This document shows, piece after piece, positions 7,773-15,410 of a stretch of DNA of 64,000 nucleotides. The stretch comes from Kitasatospora sp. NBC_00315 (GTDB taxonomy: Bacteria; Actinomycetota; Actinomycetes; Streptomycetales; Streptomycetaceae). Position numbers and translations under genes: made by a program. Location: assembly GCF_041435095.1 (NCBI RefSeq), contig NZ_CP108025.1:7006001-7070000 (forward strand), in the 5' to 3' direction. The stretch's first letter is position 1, and each line of letters starts with the position of its first letter. Below the pieces are notes generated by a model. The model was not told the DNA's origin. It was given only the letters and a program-made list of their open reading frames with translations, and did no database searches.

Positions 7773-9877
7773 CGGTTGTCCCCTTCGACGGCCGCACTGC
7801 GCGGCTGCTGCTCCGGTAGGGCCTGCCCGCCACCGGGGCCGGCCGGTTCGGCGCCTTCGGCCGGGCGACCCTCGGCGCTCCCCTGCGCCGCATCACGGGC
7901 CGCGCGCCGCAGGCCGCCCTGGAAGACGCCGAGCCGGCGGCGCAGCTCCTCGGGCGAGGTTCCGCTCCGGACCGGGGCGGGCGCGCCCGCCTCCGCGGCG
8001 GTGGTCACGGTCTGCGCGGGCGTGCCGAAGGCCTGCACGGGTGCGACGGCGGGTGTGGGGCCGGCGGGTGCGGGTGTGGGTGCGGGTGCGGGAACGGGCG
8101 TGGACGCCGGCTCCGTCGCTTCGGTGGCGAGCCGCCGAAGGCCGGAGGCGGGCATCTCCCCGGTGCCCGGGAGTCCGTTGCCCCTGGGGACGCGGCGGGG
8201 CAGGCCGAGCGCCGTGACGGGGCCGTCCGTCGTCGGGCTTCCCGTCGTGGGGCCTCCCGTCCTCGGGCCGTCCGCGGCGGGTCTGCCGGCCGACACCGGG
8301 GTTCCCTGCGGACCGGTCTGCGCCGCCGGGTCCGTCGCGGACGCCGCCGGAGCGGGCTGCGGGGACTGCGGAACCTGCGGGGAGAGTGGGGACTGCGCGG
8401 GCTTGCGGCGCGGCAGGGCGGGCAGCTCCCCGTCCGAGACCGGCTGCCCGGCGGCCGCCCGGAACGCCCCGGTGACCGCTGCGGGCGTGGCCGGCGGCGC
8501 GAGTGCCGCGGCGGCCTCGGCCTCGGCCCGGGCGCTCTCCGCCGCCGAGGTGGCGGTGCGTTCCGCGCGGCGCTGGTCGTCGAGGTCCGTGCTGGTCACG
8601 GCGTCCTGCTGGAGGGCCTCGCGGGGCAGCATGACCATCGCGGTCACGCCGCCGCCCTGCGGGTTCTCACGCAGCTGCACCCGGATGCCGTGCCGCCGGG
8701 CGAGCCGCGCGACGACGAACAGGCCCATGCTCCGGCCGGTCAGGGCGCCGGCGAGCAGGGCGTCACGCCGGCCGGCGCCGGCTTCGGCGGGCTCCGACAA
8801 CTGCTCGTTGAGGGCGCGCAGCCGCTCGCCGGGCAGGCCGATGCCGCGGTCGATCACGGAGATCATCAGCTCGCCGTTGTCCAGCAGCCAGCCGCCGACC
8901 TCGACCTGATCCTGCGGCGGTGAGAACGCGGTGGCGTTCTCCAGCAGTTCGGCCACCAGATGGCTGGTGTCGTCGGCGACCGCGCCGCTGAGCCGGATCG
9001 AGGCCAGGAAGCCGAGCCGGACCCGTTCGTACCGCTCGATCTCGGACACGGCCGCGCGGACCACGTCCAGCAGGGTGACGGTCTTACGGCTGCGGTGGCT
9101 GTTCTCCAGGCCGGCGAGCAGCAGCATGTTCTCGCTGTTGCGGCGCATCCGGGTGGCCAGGTGGTCGAGCCGGAAGAGGCTCTCCAGCTGCGCCGGGTCG
9201 GCCTCGCGCCCCTCCAGGTTCTCGATCAGGACGAGCTGGCGCTCCACCAGTGTCAGCGTCCGCATCGCCAGGTTGACGAAGGTCGCGTCGACGCTTCCCT
9301 CCAGCTCGTCGCGCTCCCGGGCCAGTTCGTCCCGTTCCTTGGCGAGGGAGTCGTGCGCCGCGTGGAGTTCGGCGAGCCGGGCGGCGGTCCCGGCCTGCTG
9401 CTCGGCGGCCTCGGTCCACTGCCGGGTCAGCTCGTCCTGTTGCCGGAGCAGGTTCTCGCGCTCCTGGAGCAGCGCCTGCCGCTCGCCCGCGAAGGCCTGC
9501 AAGCGGCGTTCCTGGTTCTCGCGTTCGGTGGCGAGAACGGCCCGTTCCTCCAGTACCGCACCGAGGTTGCTGGCGTCCTGGGCGCGGGCGCGCTCCAGCG
9601 GACGCTTGGTGATCCGGCGCGCGGCCAGGGCGCTGCCGCCGGCCAGGACGGCCGCCGCCGCGGCGCTCGCACCCCAGAACGCGGGTGTGGCGGAGCCGTC
9701 CGCACCGGCGCCGCAGCCGGAGAGGGACAGCACGGCCAGGCAGCAGGCGAGGGGACGTGGAAAACGTCCGGCCGCCCGGACCACGCCCGGTACCGGCAGG
9801 CCCTTCGCGGGGCCCTCGTCGGCCGGGCCGCCCAGGGCCCGCCCGGGGCTCCGACGCTCCGTCATCCTTGTATGCAA
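7769..9877 (-). CDS. cvnA: Conservon sensor histidine kinase-like protein (CvnA type)
   Basis: Counting from the TTG at 9877 (702 residues; an ATG at 9865 is the alternative start), the order is: hydrophobic N-terminus with a lipobox-like LSLSGC ending at Cys55, a membrane segment ~65-87, a long Glu/Arg/Gln coiled coil ~95-190, an H-box-like LDHLATRMRRN (His239), N-box ELLENATAFSP, and ATP-lid motifs DRGIGL and GRSMGLFVVARLA. The tail of ~300 residues is Pro/Ala-rich and disordered. CvnA proteins are the membrane sensors of conservons. Unlike many, this one shows no sizeable extracellular sensor or HAMP domain. Confidence 0.9.
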   Translation of the reverse strand: MHTRMTERRSPGRALGGPADEGPAKGLPVPGVVRAAGRFPRPLACCLAVLSLSGCGAGADGSATPAFWGASAAAAAVLAGGSALAARRITKRPLERARAQDASNLGAVLEERAVLATERENQERRLQAFAGERQALLQERENLLRQQDELTRQWTEAAEQQAGTAARLAELHAAHDSLAKERDELARERDELEGSVDATFVNLAMRTLTLVERQLVLIENLEGREADPAQLESLFRLDHLATRMRRNSENMLLLAGLENSHRSRKTVTLLDVVRAAVSEIERYERVRLGFLASIRLSGAVADDTSHLVAELLENATAFSPPQDQVEVGGWLLDNGELMISVIDRGIGLPGERLRALNEQLSEPAEAGAGRRDALLAGALTGRSMGLFVVARLARRHGIRVQLRENPQGGGVTAMVMLPREALQQDAVTSTDLDDQRRAERTATSAAESARAEAEAAAALAPPATPAAVTGAFRAAAGQPVSDGELPALPRRKPAQSPLSPQVPQSPQPAPAASATDPAAQTGPQGTPVSAGRPAADGPRTGGPTTGSPTTDGPVTALGLPRRVPRGNGLPGTGEMPASGLRRLATEATEPASTPVPAPAPTPAPAGPTPAVAPVQAFGTPAQTVTTAAEAGAPAPVRSGTSPEELRRRLGVFQGGLRRAARDAAQGSAEGRPAEGAEPAGPGGGQALPEQQPRSAAVEGDNR

Positions 9878-10421
9878 CGGTGCTCACAATCTCGTCAGAC
9901 CCCAGGTGAGCAAGCACATTGAGGTCTTCGTGGATCTCAAAGGAGGACGGTAACCCCCGATCCCGCCGCAGACACCCGCGAGAGTCAACCGTAGAAGGAG
10001 GTGGACAAACAAGATCAACTCCGGGGCCTCTTCGGTCACTTCTCTGACACATTGTCATGCTTGCCCGAGTTGTCGCAGGTCAGAGCGGTACGGACAGTCG
10101 CACCTTCGAAACTTTGGGTCACCCGGTGTGATGGAGATCTCATTCGGCCCTTGTGGCCGTACGTGGTCGAACTCATCGGGTCCGCAAGGCGACCGAGTGC
10201 TCGGGGAGTCTCGGCCGGCCGGCGGACCCTCTGCGCCGGACTCGTCGGACGCCGGGCCGGCGGACCCGCCGGGCACGTCCTGCCGTAACGCGCGGTGGTG
10301 CGCGCCGGCGCGTCGCGCTCTGCCGTGCCGCGAGGTGAGGGCGCTCCGGCGTACCGGGCGGTAACCGCGCTCTGCCGTAGCGCGCCGCGCGCCGCGCCGC
10401 CCGTGAGTCAGCCGGGGTCCG
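9878..10421. other. Intergenic region upstream of cvnA, no supported gene
   Basis: This 544-bp stretch lies between the divergently oriented start of cvnA and the end of a MarR gene. Parts (about 9890-10150) are less GC-rich than the surroundings, which suits a promoter region. Short open frames here lack codon bias or good ribosome sites, and I see no RNA gene. Confidence 0.4.
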
Positions 10422-10925
10422 TCAGCCGGCGACGCGGCCGGTGCTTCCCTCCAGGGCGAGCAGCAGCCGGCTGAGTGCCTCGGCGAGGTCGTCGCGCTGC
10501 TCGCTGCTCAGGCCCGCGAGCAGCGCGTCGTCGTAACCCAGCAGCTCCGGGTAGAGCCGGTCGACCAGGTCCGTGCCGCTCGGGGTCAGTGAGAGGTGGG
10601 CCACCCGGCGGTCCCGCTCGTCGATCCGACGGCTCACCAGACCGAGGGATTCCAGCCGGCGCAGGCGCTTGGTGACGGCGGCTCCGGACGCGAAGCTCTC
10701 CCGGGCCAGCTGGGTGGGCGTCAGTTCGTGGCCGACCCGGCGGAGCGCGCCGAGGATGTCGAATTCGGACCGGGCCAGGCCCTCGCGGCCGAGCGGGCCG
10801 CCGGTGCCCTGCTGGAGCAGCGCCGAACAGCGGTTCAGCCGGCCGATCACCGCGATCGGGCCGGTCTCCAGCCCCGGGTACGCCCGCTCCCACTGCCGCA
10901 GCACGCCGGCGACGACATCCTCCAC
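10422..10925 (-). CDS. MarR family transcriptional regulator
   Basis: The 167-residue protein is a MarR-type winged-helix dimer. Visible parts are the N-terminal dimer helix (GPIAVIGRLNRCSALLQQ), the recognition region LTPTQLARESFASGAAVTKRLRRLESLG, and the wing SRRIDERDRRVAHLSLTPSG with the usual DxRD-R pattern. The C-terminal helix completes the dimer interface. It lies 109 bp downstream of the FUSC gene on the same strand and may be a read-through partner. I found no clear palindrome in front of it, so its targets are unknown. Confidence 0.9.
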   Translation of the reverse strand: MEDVVAGVLRQWERAYPGLETGPIAVIGRLNRCSALLQQGTGGPLGREGLARSEFDILGALRRVGHELTPTQLARESFASGAAVTKRLRRLESLGLVSRRIDERDRRVAHLSLTPSGTDLVDRLYPELLGYDDALLAGLSSEQRDDLAEALSRLLLALEGSTGRVAG

Positions 10926-11034
10926 GCGCGTGCTCCCGTTCGTCGCGGCCGACGCGGTGGCCGGCGGCTGTGCTGCGGGCCGGCGGGCGGGCCGACCGCC
11001 TCGATTCTACGGCCGCCGACCTGTGCCGGTCGGC

Positions 11035-12924
11035 CTAGAGTGCCGCCGTCCCGCGGCTCGGCGCCGCGCGGCCCCGCAGCAGGGCGGCGAGCAGCAGGTG
11101 CCCACGCTGCTCGGTCTCGGCGACCCGCTCGTGCGGCAGTACCGGCTGCCACCACTCGCCGGCCGCGGTGTCGGCGGCCTCCCGCAGCTCGACCAGGGTG
11201 TGCGCGAGTCGGCCGCGGGCGGCGGCGACCGCCCCGGCGGTCGCCCCTTCGGCGACCACTGCTTCGGCCGTCGCCTCCTCGGCCCGTGCTGCGGTCGTTG
11301 CCGGGGTCGGGGTCGTGGTCGTGGTCGGGGTCGTGGTCGGGGTCGTTGTCGTTGCCGTACCGCCTGTTCGCGTGCCGGTCGTCGGTGTGGTGGTCGTCGG
11401 TGTTGCGGTCATGGGTGTTGCGCCCGCTGCGGCGTGGGCTGCTGCGGCCGCGTCGTCCACCCCGGTGAGCGCGTGCTCCAGTCGCGTGGCGGTCCGCCGG
11501 TTGGTGACGAGCAGGCAGGCGGCCAGTCCCGCCAGGGCGCCGATGCAGGTGTCCAGCCAGCGGTCCGCCACCATCTCCCGGGCCGGGTGGTAGCCGGCGA
11601 ACTCGGTCATCACCAGGGCCATCGGCGTCACCAGGACGCTGGCCAGCCAGTAGCTGCGCGCGATCGTCGCCTCGGCGCCGAACTGGCACAGCAGCCCGAG
11701 CAGGACGAGGGCGAGCTGCCCGGAGTGGGAGACCGGCAGCAGCGCGGTGAACAGCACCAGCCCGAGCAGGTTGCCGAGTACGCGCTGCAGAGCCCGCTGC
11801 CAGGACAGCGCGCTGTTGGCCTGGAACACCGAGGCGGCGGTCACCACCGCCCAGTACGGGCGGCCGACGCCGAACGCCATCGACAGCCACCCGGCGGCGG
11901 CGCAGCCGACGGCCACCCGCAGTCCGATCGGGAGTAGGGGCGAGCCGGGACGCAGCGCCTGTCGCAGTGCCCGGCGCAGCGCCCGACGCGGTCCGCCGAC
12001 GGGCGCGACGGCGGGACGGGCGGCGGCTTCGCGCAGCTCGTGGGCCTCGGCCGGTGTGAGGGGCTCCGGAGAGGGCAGCGGACGGCCCCGCCGCAGGCCG
12101 CGCGCCCAGCTCTCGTAGCGGTCGGCGCGGCCGTCGTCCGCTGCGGTGGCGGCCAGCGCGGATTCGCCGCGCAGCAACAGGGCGTGGAGCGCGGCCGTGT
12201 TCTCCCGCCGGGCGGTCCGCGGCTCCCTCCCGGGCGCGCGCGGGGCGAGTGCCTGCCGCCCCGCGCCCACGGCGGCCGCCAGCGCGGCCTGCGCGTGCGG
12301 GCGTCCGGCCGGCTCGCTGCGGAGCAGTCGGGCGGCGGCCTCCAGGGCCCGCGCGACCGCGATCCGTTCGGGGCCGTGCGGGCGAATCAGGGCCGGCGCC
12401 AGGCAGACCAGCCAGGCCAGCGCCGCACCGCCCGCGGTGAGCGCGAGGTGGAAGGGGAGGTCGCCGAGCCGCTGGGGGACGAAGGCGCAGCTCGCGCTCG
12501 TGAACGTGATGATGATGCTGCCGGGGGGCCCGATCCGGGTCGCGTCGCAGACCACCTTGTGCACGGCGGCGAGCGAGGCGGCGACCGCGACCAGCACGGT
12601 GACGGATCCGGTCAGCGCCGAGGCGGTCAGCGCAGCCGCGGTGCTGGCCACCGTGCCGAGTGCGACGGCGGCGAGCGTCCGTGTCCGGGCCGGGTACGGC
12701 AGCCCGTGGCCGTACAGCGCGACCAGGGCGCCGGCGGAGGTGTAGAGCGAGAGGTCCAGGCGGCCGGCGCCCAGCAGTACGAAGTTCAGCGCGGCGAGTG
12801 CCACGACCGCGCTGACGGCCGGCTTGTGCCAGATGTCCCCGGGGGCGCCGAGCCGGAAGACCTGGCGCAGCGGCGGGAGGGGGCGGCGGAGCGCGGGTAC
12901 GGGGAGGGTGAGCTGTCCGGCCAT
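11035..12924 (-). CDS. FUSC-family inner membrane protein (aromatic acid exporter-like)
   Basis: The ATG at 12924 gives 629 residues. Two clusters of membrane segments (about residues 30-165 and 335-460) with the FUSC mark RPYWAVVTAASVFQANSALSW identify the family, which includes p-hydroxybenzoate exporters such as AaeB. A cytoplasmic domain of ~150 residues separates them. After the last helix comes a Thr/Pro-rich tract of roughly 55 residues built from TTTPTT-like repeats, unusual for the family and likely unstructured. The gene lies 84 bp behind the tandem MarR gene, with a palindrome between, so control by that regulator is likely. Confidence 0.85.
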   Translation of the reverse strand: MAGQLTLPVPALRRPLPPLRQVFRLGAPGDIWHKPAVSAVVALAALNFVLLGAGRLDLSLYTSAGALVALYGHGLPYPARTRTLAAVALGTVASTAAALTASALTGSVTVLVAVAASLAAVHKVVCDATRIGPPGSIIITFTSASCAFVPQRLGDLPFHLALTAGGAALAWLVCLAPALIRPHGPERIAVARALEAAARLLRSEPAGRPHAQAALAAAVGAGRQALAPRAPGREPRTARRENTAALHALLLRGESALAATAADDGRADRYESWARGLRRGRPLPSPEPLTPAEAHELREAAARPAVAPVGGPRRALRRALRQALRPGSPLLPIGLRVAVGCAAAGWLSMAFGVGRPYWAVVTAASVFQANSALSWQRALQRVLGNLLGLVLFTALLPVSHSGQLALVLLGLLCQFGAEATIARSYWLASVLVTPMALVMTEFAGYHPAREMVADRWLDTCIGALAGLAACLLVTNRRTATRLEHALTGVDDAAAAAHAAAGATPMTATPTTTTPTTGTRTGGTATTTTPTTTPTTTTTPTPATTAARAEEATAEAVVAEGATAGAVAAARGRLAHTLVELREAADTAAGEWWQPVLPHERVAETEQRGHLLLAALLRGRAAPSRGTAAL

Positions 12925-12944
12925 ACCGGAAAGCTTAGCAGGTA

Positions 12945-12958
12945 ATTTACTCGTAAAT
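12945..12958. promoter_or_regulatory. Palindromic operator in front of the FUSC gene
   Basis: ATTTACTCGTAAAT has perfect 6-bp arms (ATTTAC/GTAAAT) around TC. It is AT-rich in very GC-rich DNA and lies 21 bp upstream of the FUSC start, between that gene and the MarR gene. Size and shape suit a MarR-type site. Confidence 0.6.
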
Positions 12959-13008
12959 GATATGCGGGCTCGATCGACTCCGATGCCTGCCGTCACCGGC
13001 GGCCGGCG

Positions 13009-14052
13009 CTACCCCTGGGCAGTGAGCGCCCGGGCGCGGGCAGCGACCTGGTCGAGGACGCGGGCGGCGGTCGCGAGCTCGGCCGGGTCCAGCCCGCCGT
13101 AGACCTGCTCGGTGATGTCGGCGGTACGGGACTGGATCTCGTCGCTCAGCGCCCAGCCGGCCGGTGTGAGCCCGACCAGGCCGGCTTCGTCCAGGGTGGC
13201 GAGGCCCTGGGCGGTCAGGGTGGGGACGATCAGGGGTGCGTCCTTGGCCGTCACCGCCAGGCTCTCGACGAGGATCTCGGCCAGACGGTCCTGCGGCAGG
13301 GCCGTGCCGTGGCTCGCGACCAGGCGCAGGGCGGTCGACTGGGCGAAGTCGATCCCGTGCTGGTCGAGCTCGCGGTTGAGGACGGCGCGGATCGCGTTGA
13401 AGGCCACACCGATGTTCCGGCCGGTGAGCGTCGGCTGGGGTGCGGCCTGGGGTGCGGCCTGCGGTGCGGCCTGGGCGGCGGTGCTGGGAGGTGTCGACCG
13501 GGGCGTGGACTCGGATGTGGGCTGCTGCGACATGCTGGTGCTCCTGTTCCGGATGCCCAGAAGCGTCCGAAGTGAGTCGGTCAGCGCGCGGGTCTGCGGG
13601 CTGCGGGTGCCGCCGAGCGGGGCGGTGAGTTCCTGGAGGAGCTCGTGGACGATGCCGATGGCGCGGACCGCGACGTCGCTGCCCTGTGCGGTGAGGCCGA
13701 GCTGGACGGCGCGGGAGTCGTCCGGGTGCTGGGTGCGGAGCAGCAGGCCGGAGCCCTCCAGTGTCCGGGCGAGCTTGGAGACGAAGATCGGCTCCAGGCC
13801 GGTGTGCTCGGCCAGCTCGCGCTGGCTCGGGCGGCGTCCGCTCCTGGCCATGCCGTAGAGGGAGGCGAGCAGGGAGTACTGGGCATGGGTCAGCCCCAGC
13901 GGTGCGACGGCGCGGTCGGTGGCGGCGCGCCACTTCATCGAGAGCCGCCAGACCAGGTAGCCGGGCGTGTGTCCGCGGGGCTCCCCGGCAGGTTCGTCGA
14001 CGGGCTCCTCGACGGTTGTGGCGGACGGCGGATCGGTCGGCGTCTTCTCCAT
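13009..14052 (-). CDS. Tandem MarR-type regulator (two winged-helix halves in one frame)
   Basis: The 347-residue frame contains two MarR-like units. The first (residues ~25-165) has GLTHAQYSLLASLYG, RPSQRELAEHTGLEPIFVSKLARTLEG and the wing DDSRAVQLGLT. The second (about 205-347) has GIDFAQSTALRLVA and a degenerate recognition region. They are joined by a linker with AAPQ repeats. At 13533 an in-frame ATG (Met174) follows AGGAG by 9 bases, so the second half may also be made alone. This looks like two coupled MarR genes fused by loss of a stop. It precedes the FUSC exporter. Confidence 0.85.
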   Translation of the reverse strand: MEKTPTDPPSATTVEEPVDEPAGEPRGHTPGYLVWRLSMKWRAATDRAVAPLGLTHAQYSLLASLYGMARSGRRPSQRELAEHTGLEPIFVSKLARTLEGSGLLLRTQHPDDSRAVQLGLTAQGSDVAVRAIGIVHELLQELTAPLGGTRSPQTRALTDSLRTLLGIRNRSTSMSQQPTSESTPRSTPPSTAAQAAPQAAPQAAPQPTLTGRNIGVAFNAIRAVLNRELDQHGIDFAQSTALRLVASHGTALPQDRLAEILVESLAVTAKDAPLIVPTLTAQGLATLDEAGLVGLTPAGWALSDEIQSRTADITEQVYGGLDPAELATAARVLDQVAARARALTAQG

Positions 14053-14072
14053 GGTCGATACAGTACACGGAC

Positions 14073-14092
14073 ATAGTATCCATGGCTACTAT
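14073..14092. promoter_or_regulatory. Near-perfect 20-bp palindrome before the tandem MarR gene
   Basis: ATAGTATCCATGGCTACTAT has 9 of 10 base pairs matching, with ends ATAGTA/TACTAT and centre CCATGG. It lies 21 bp upstream of the regulator's start codon, the place expected for autoregulation. Confidence 0.6.
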
Positions 14093-14119
14093 CTGCTGAC
14101 GCGAAGGGTTGTGCCGCGC

Positions 14120-14212
14120 GGTCGGTCGGGTCCGCGGTCGGTCGGGTCCGCGATCGGTCGGGTCCGCGATCGGCGGGTCCACTGTCGGTCGGGTCCGCGA
14201 TCGGGCGGGTGC
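14120..14212. repeat. Tandem repeat, ~16-bp unit, about 5-6 copies
   Basis: The unit GGTCGGTCGGGTCCGC is repeated head to tail, the first two copies identical and later copies diverging by a few bases and one deletion. It fills the gap between the tandem MarR gene and the quinone reductase gene. Function unknown; likely replication slippage. Confidence 0.8.
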
Positions 14213-14270
14213 CCGAGTGGGCAGGCGGCCCCGGGAAGCCGGTCGCAGGAGTGGCTCCCCGGGGGGTGGG

Positions 14271-15224
14271 TCAGAGCTTCGGGTCGAGCAGCAGCTTGCC
14301 GAACGTCCGGCGGGCGCGCAGGTCGGTGTGGGCGCGCGCCGCCTCGGAGAGTGGATAGACCCCGCCGAGGTGCGGCTTCAGCCGGCCGTCGATCGTCATC
14401 GCGAACAGCTCGGCCATCGGTTCGCGGTACATCCCCGGCCGCCCGACGCAGTGCATCAGCCAGAAGCCCACCACGGCCCGCGAGCGCCCCATCAGCTGGG
14501 CCGCCGTCACCGGCGTGGGCTCCTGCCGCGAGGCCATCCCGTACGTGACCAGCCGCCCGAACGGAGCGAGCGCGGCCAGCGAGGCGTCGAACACCGGGCC
14601 GCCGGTCATCTCCAGCACGATGTCGACCTTCCTGCCGCCGTTGGCCTCGATCAGCCGTTCCTTCAGGCCTTCGGCGTCGCCGTCGACGGCGACGTCCGCG
14701 CCGAGTTCGAGGGCGAGGTCGCGCTTCTCCTTCGAGGAGGCGGTGGCGATCACCCGGCCGGCCCCGAACTGCTTCGCCAGCTGTACGGCCAGGGAGCCGG
14801 TGCCACCGGCGGCGGCGTGGACCACAACCGATTCGCCCTCGGCGATCCTGGCGGAGGTGCGCAGCAGGTGCCAGGCGGTGAGGCCCTGCACCACCAGGGA
14901 GAGTGCCTGGCCGTCGGTCACCTCGTCCGGGACGTCGTGGGCCATCGACTCCCGGACGGCGGCCCGCTCGGCGTACCCGCCGTTGTCGCAGATCGCGACC
15001 ACCCGTCGGCCGTCGGCGGTGCGCCCGACGACCTCGCCACCCGGTACCAGCGGCAGTGCCGTCCGTGAGAGGTAGGAGTCCTCCACGGCGTGGGTGTCCG
15101 CGTAGTTCACGCCGGCCGCCGCGACATCCACCAGCAGATGTCCCGGCTGGGCCTCCGGCTCGGGCAGATCGACGACGTGCAGCACCTCGGGGCCGCCGAA
15201 CTCGGTGATCCGGATCGCTCGCAC
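14271..15224 (-). CDS. Zinc-type alcohol dehydrogenase family / NADPH:quinone reductase-like oxidoreductase
   Basis: The GTG at 15224 is preferred over the GTG at 15230 because AGGGAG sits 5 bases ahead. The product of ~317 residues is a medium-chain reductase of the QOR type: GroES-like N-terminal domain, then the NADPH fold with VVVHAAAGGTGSLAVQLAKQ and the SSKEKRDLALELGAD stretch. Metal-binding cysteines are absent, as in quinone reductases. It would reduce quinones or enones with NADPH in the cytoplasm. It is a single gene with no clear operon partner, and its substrate is unknown. Confidence 0.88.
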   Translation of the reverse strand: MRAIRITEFGGPEVLHVVDLPEPEAQPGHLLVDVAAAGVNYADTHAVEDSYLSRTALPLVPGGEVVGRTADGRRVVAICDNGGYAERAAVRESMAHDVPDEVTDGQALSLVVQGLTAWHLLRTSARIAEGESVVVHAAAGGTGSLAVQLAKQFGAGRVIATASSKEKRDLALELGADVAVDGDAEGLKERLIEANGGRKVDIVLEMTGGPVFDASLAALAPFGRLVTYGMASRQEPTPVTAAQLMGRSRAVVGFWLMHCVGRPGMYREPMAELFAMTIDGRLKPHLGGVYPLSEAARAHTDLRARRTFGKLLLDPKL

Positions 15225-15410
15225 AAGCACTCCCTACCAGTGGGTAACCATTGCTGGTCAGCCAACACCGCCCGTGGGCCCGATGTCCAGAGCGGAGAGG
15301 TGTGTTTCCTGTGCGTACCCAGCGCGGCCGCGCCGGGGCTGCCACGGACTCGCGCCGGTGATCGCGCGAGGAGCCGGGAGCGCGGGGCCCGGCTTCCGGC
15401 TCCGCGCCCG

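Noticed and set aside
10001..10288. 95-codon frame upstream of cvnA
   Set aside because: The purine-rich sequence abuts the GTG with no spacing, codon use is poor, and no family is recognised.
14120..14212. Tandem repeat considered as a CRISPR array
   Set aside because: Units are head to tail with no unique spacers and no cas genes nearby.
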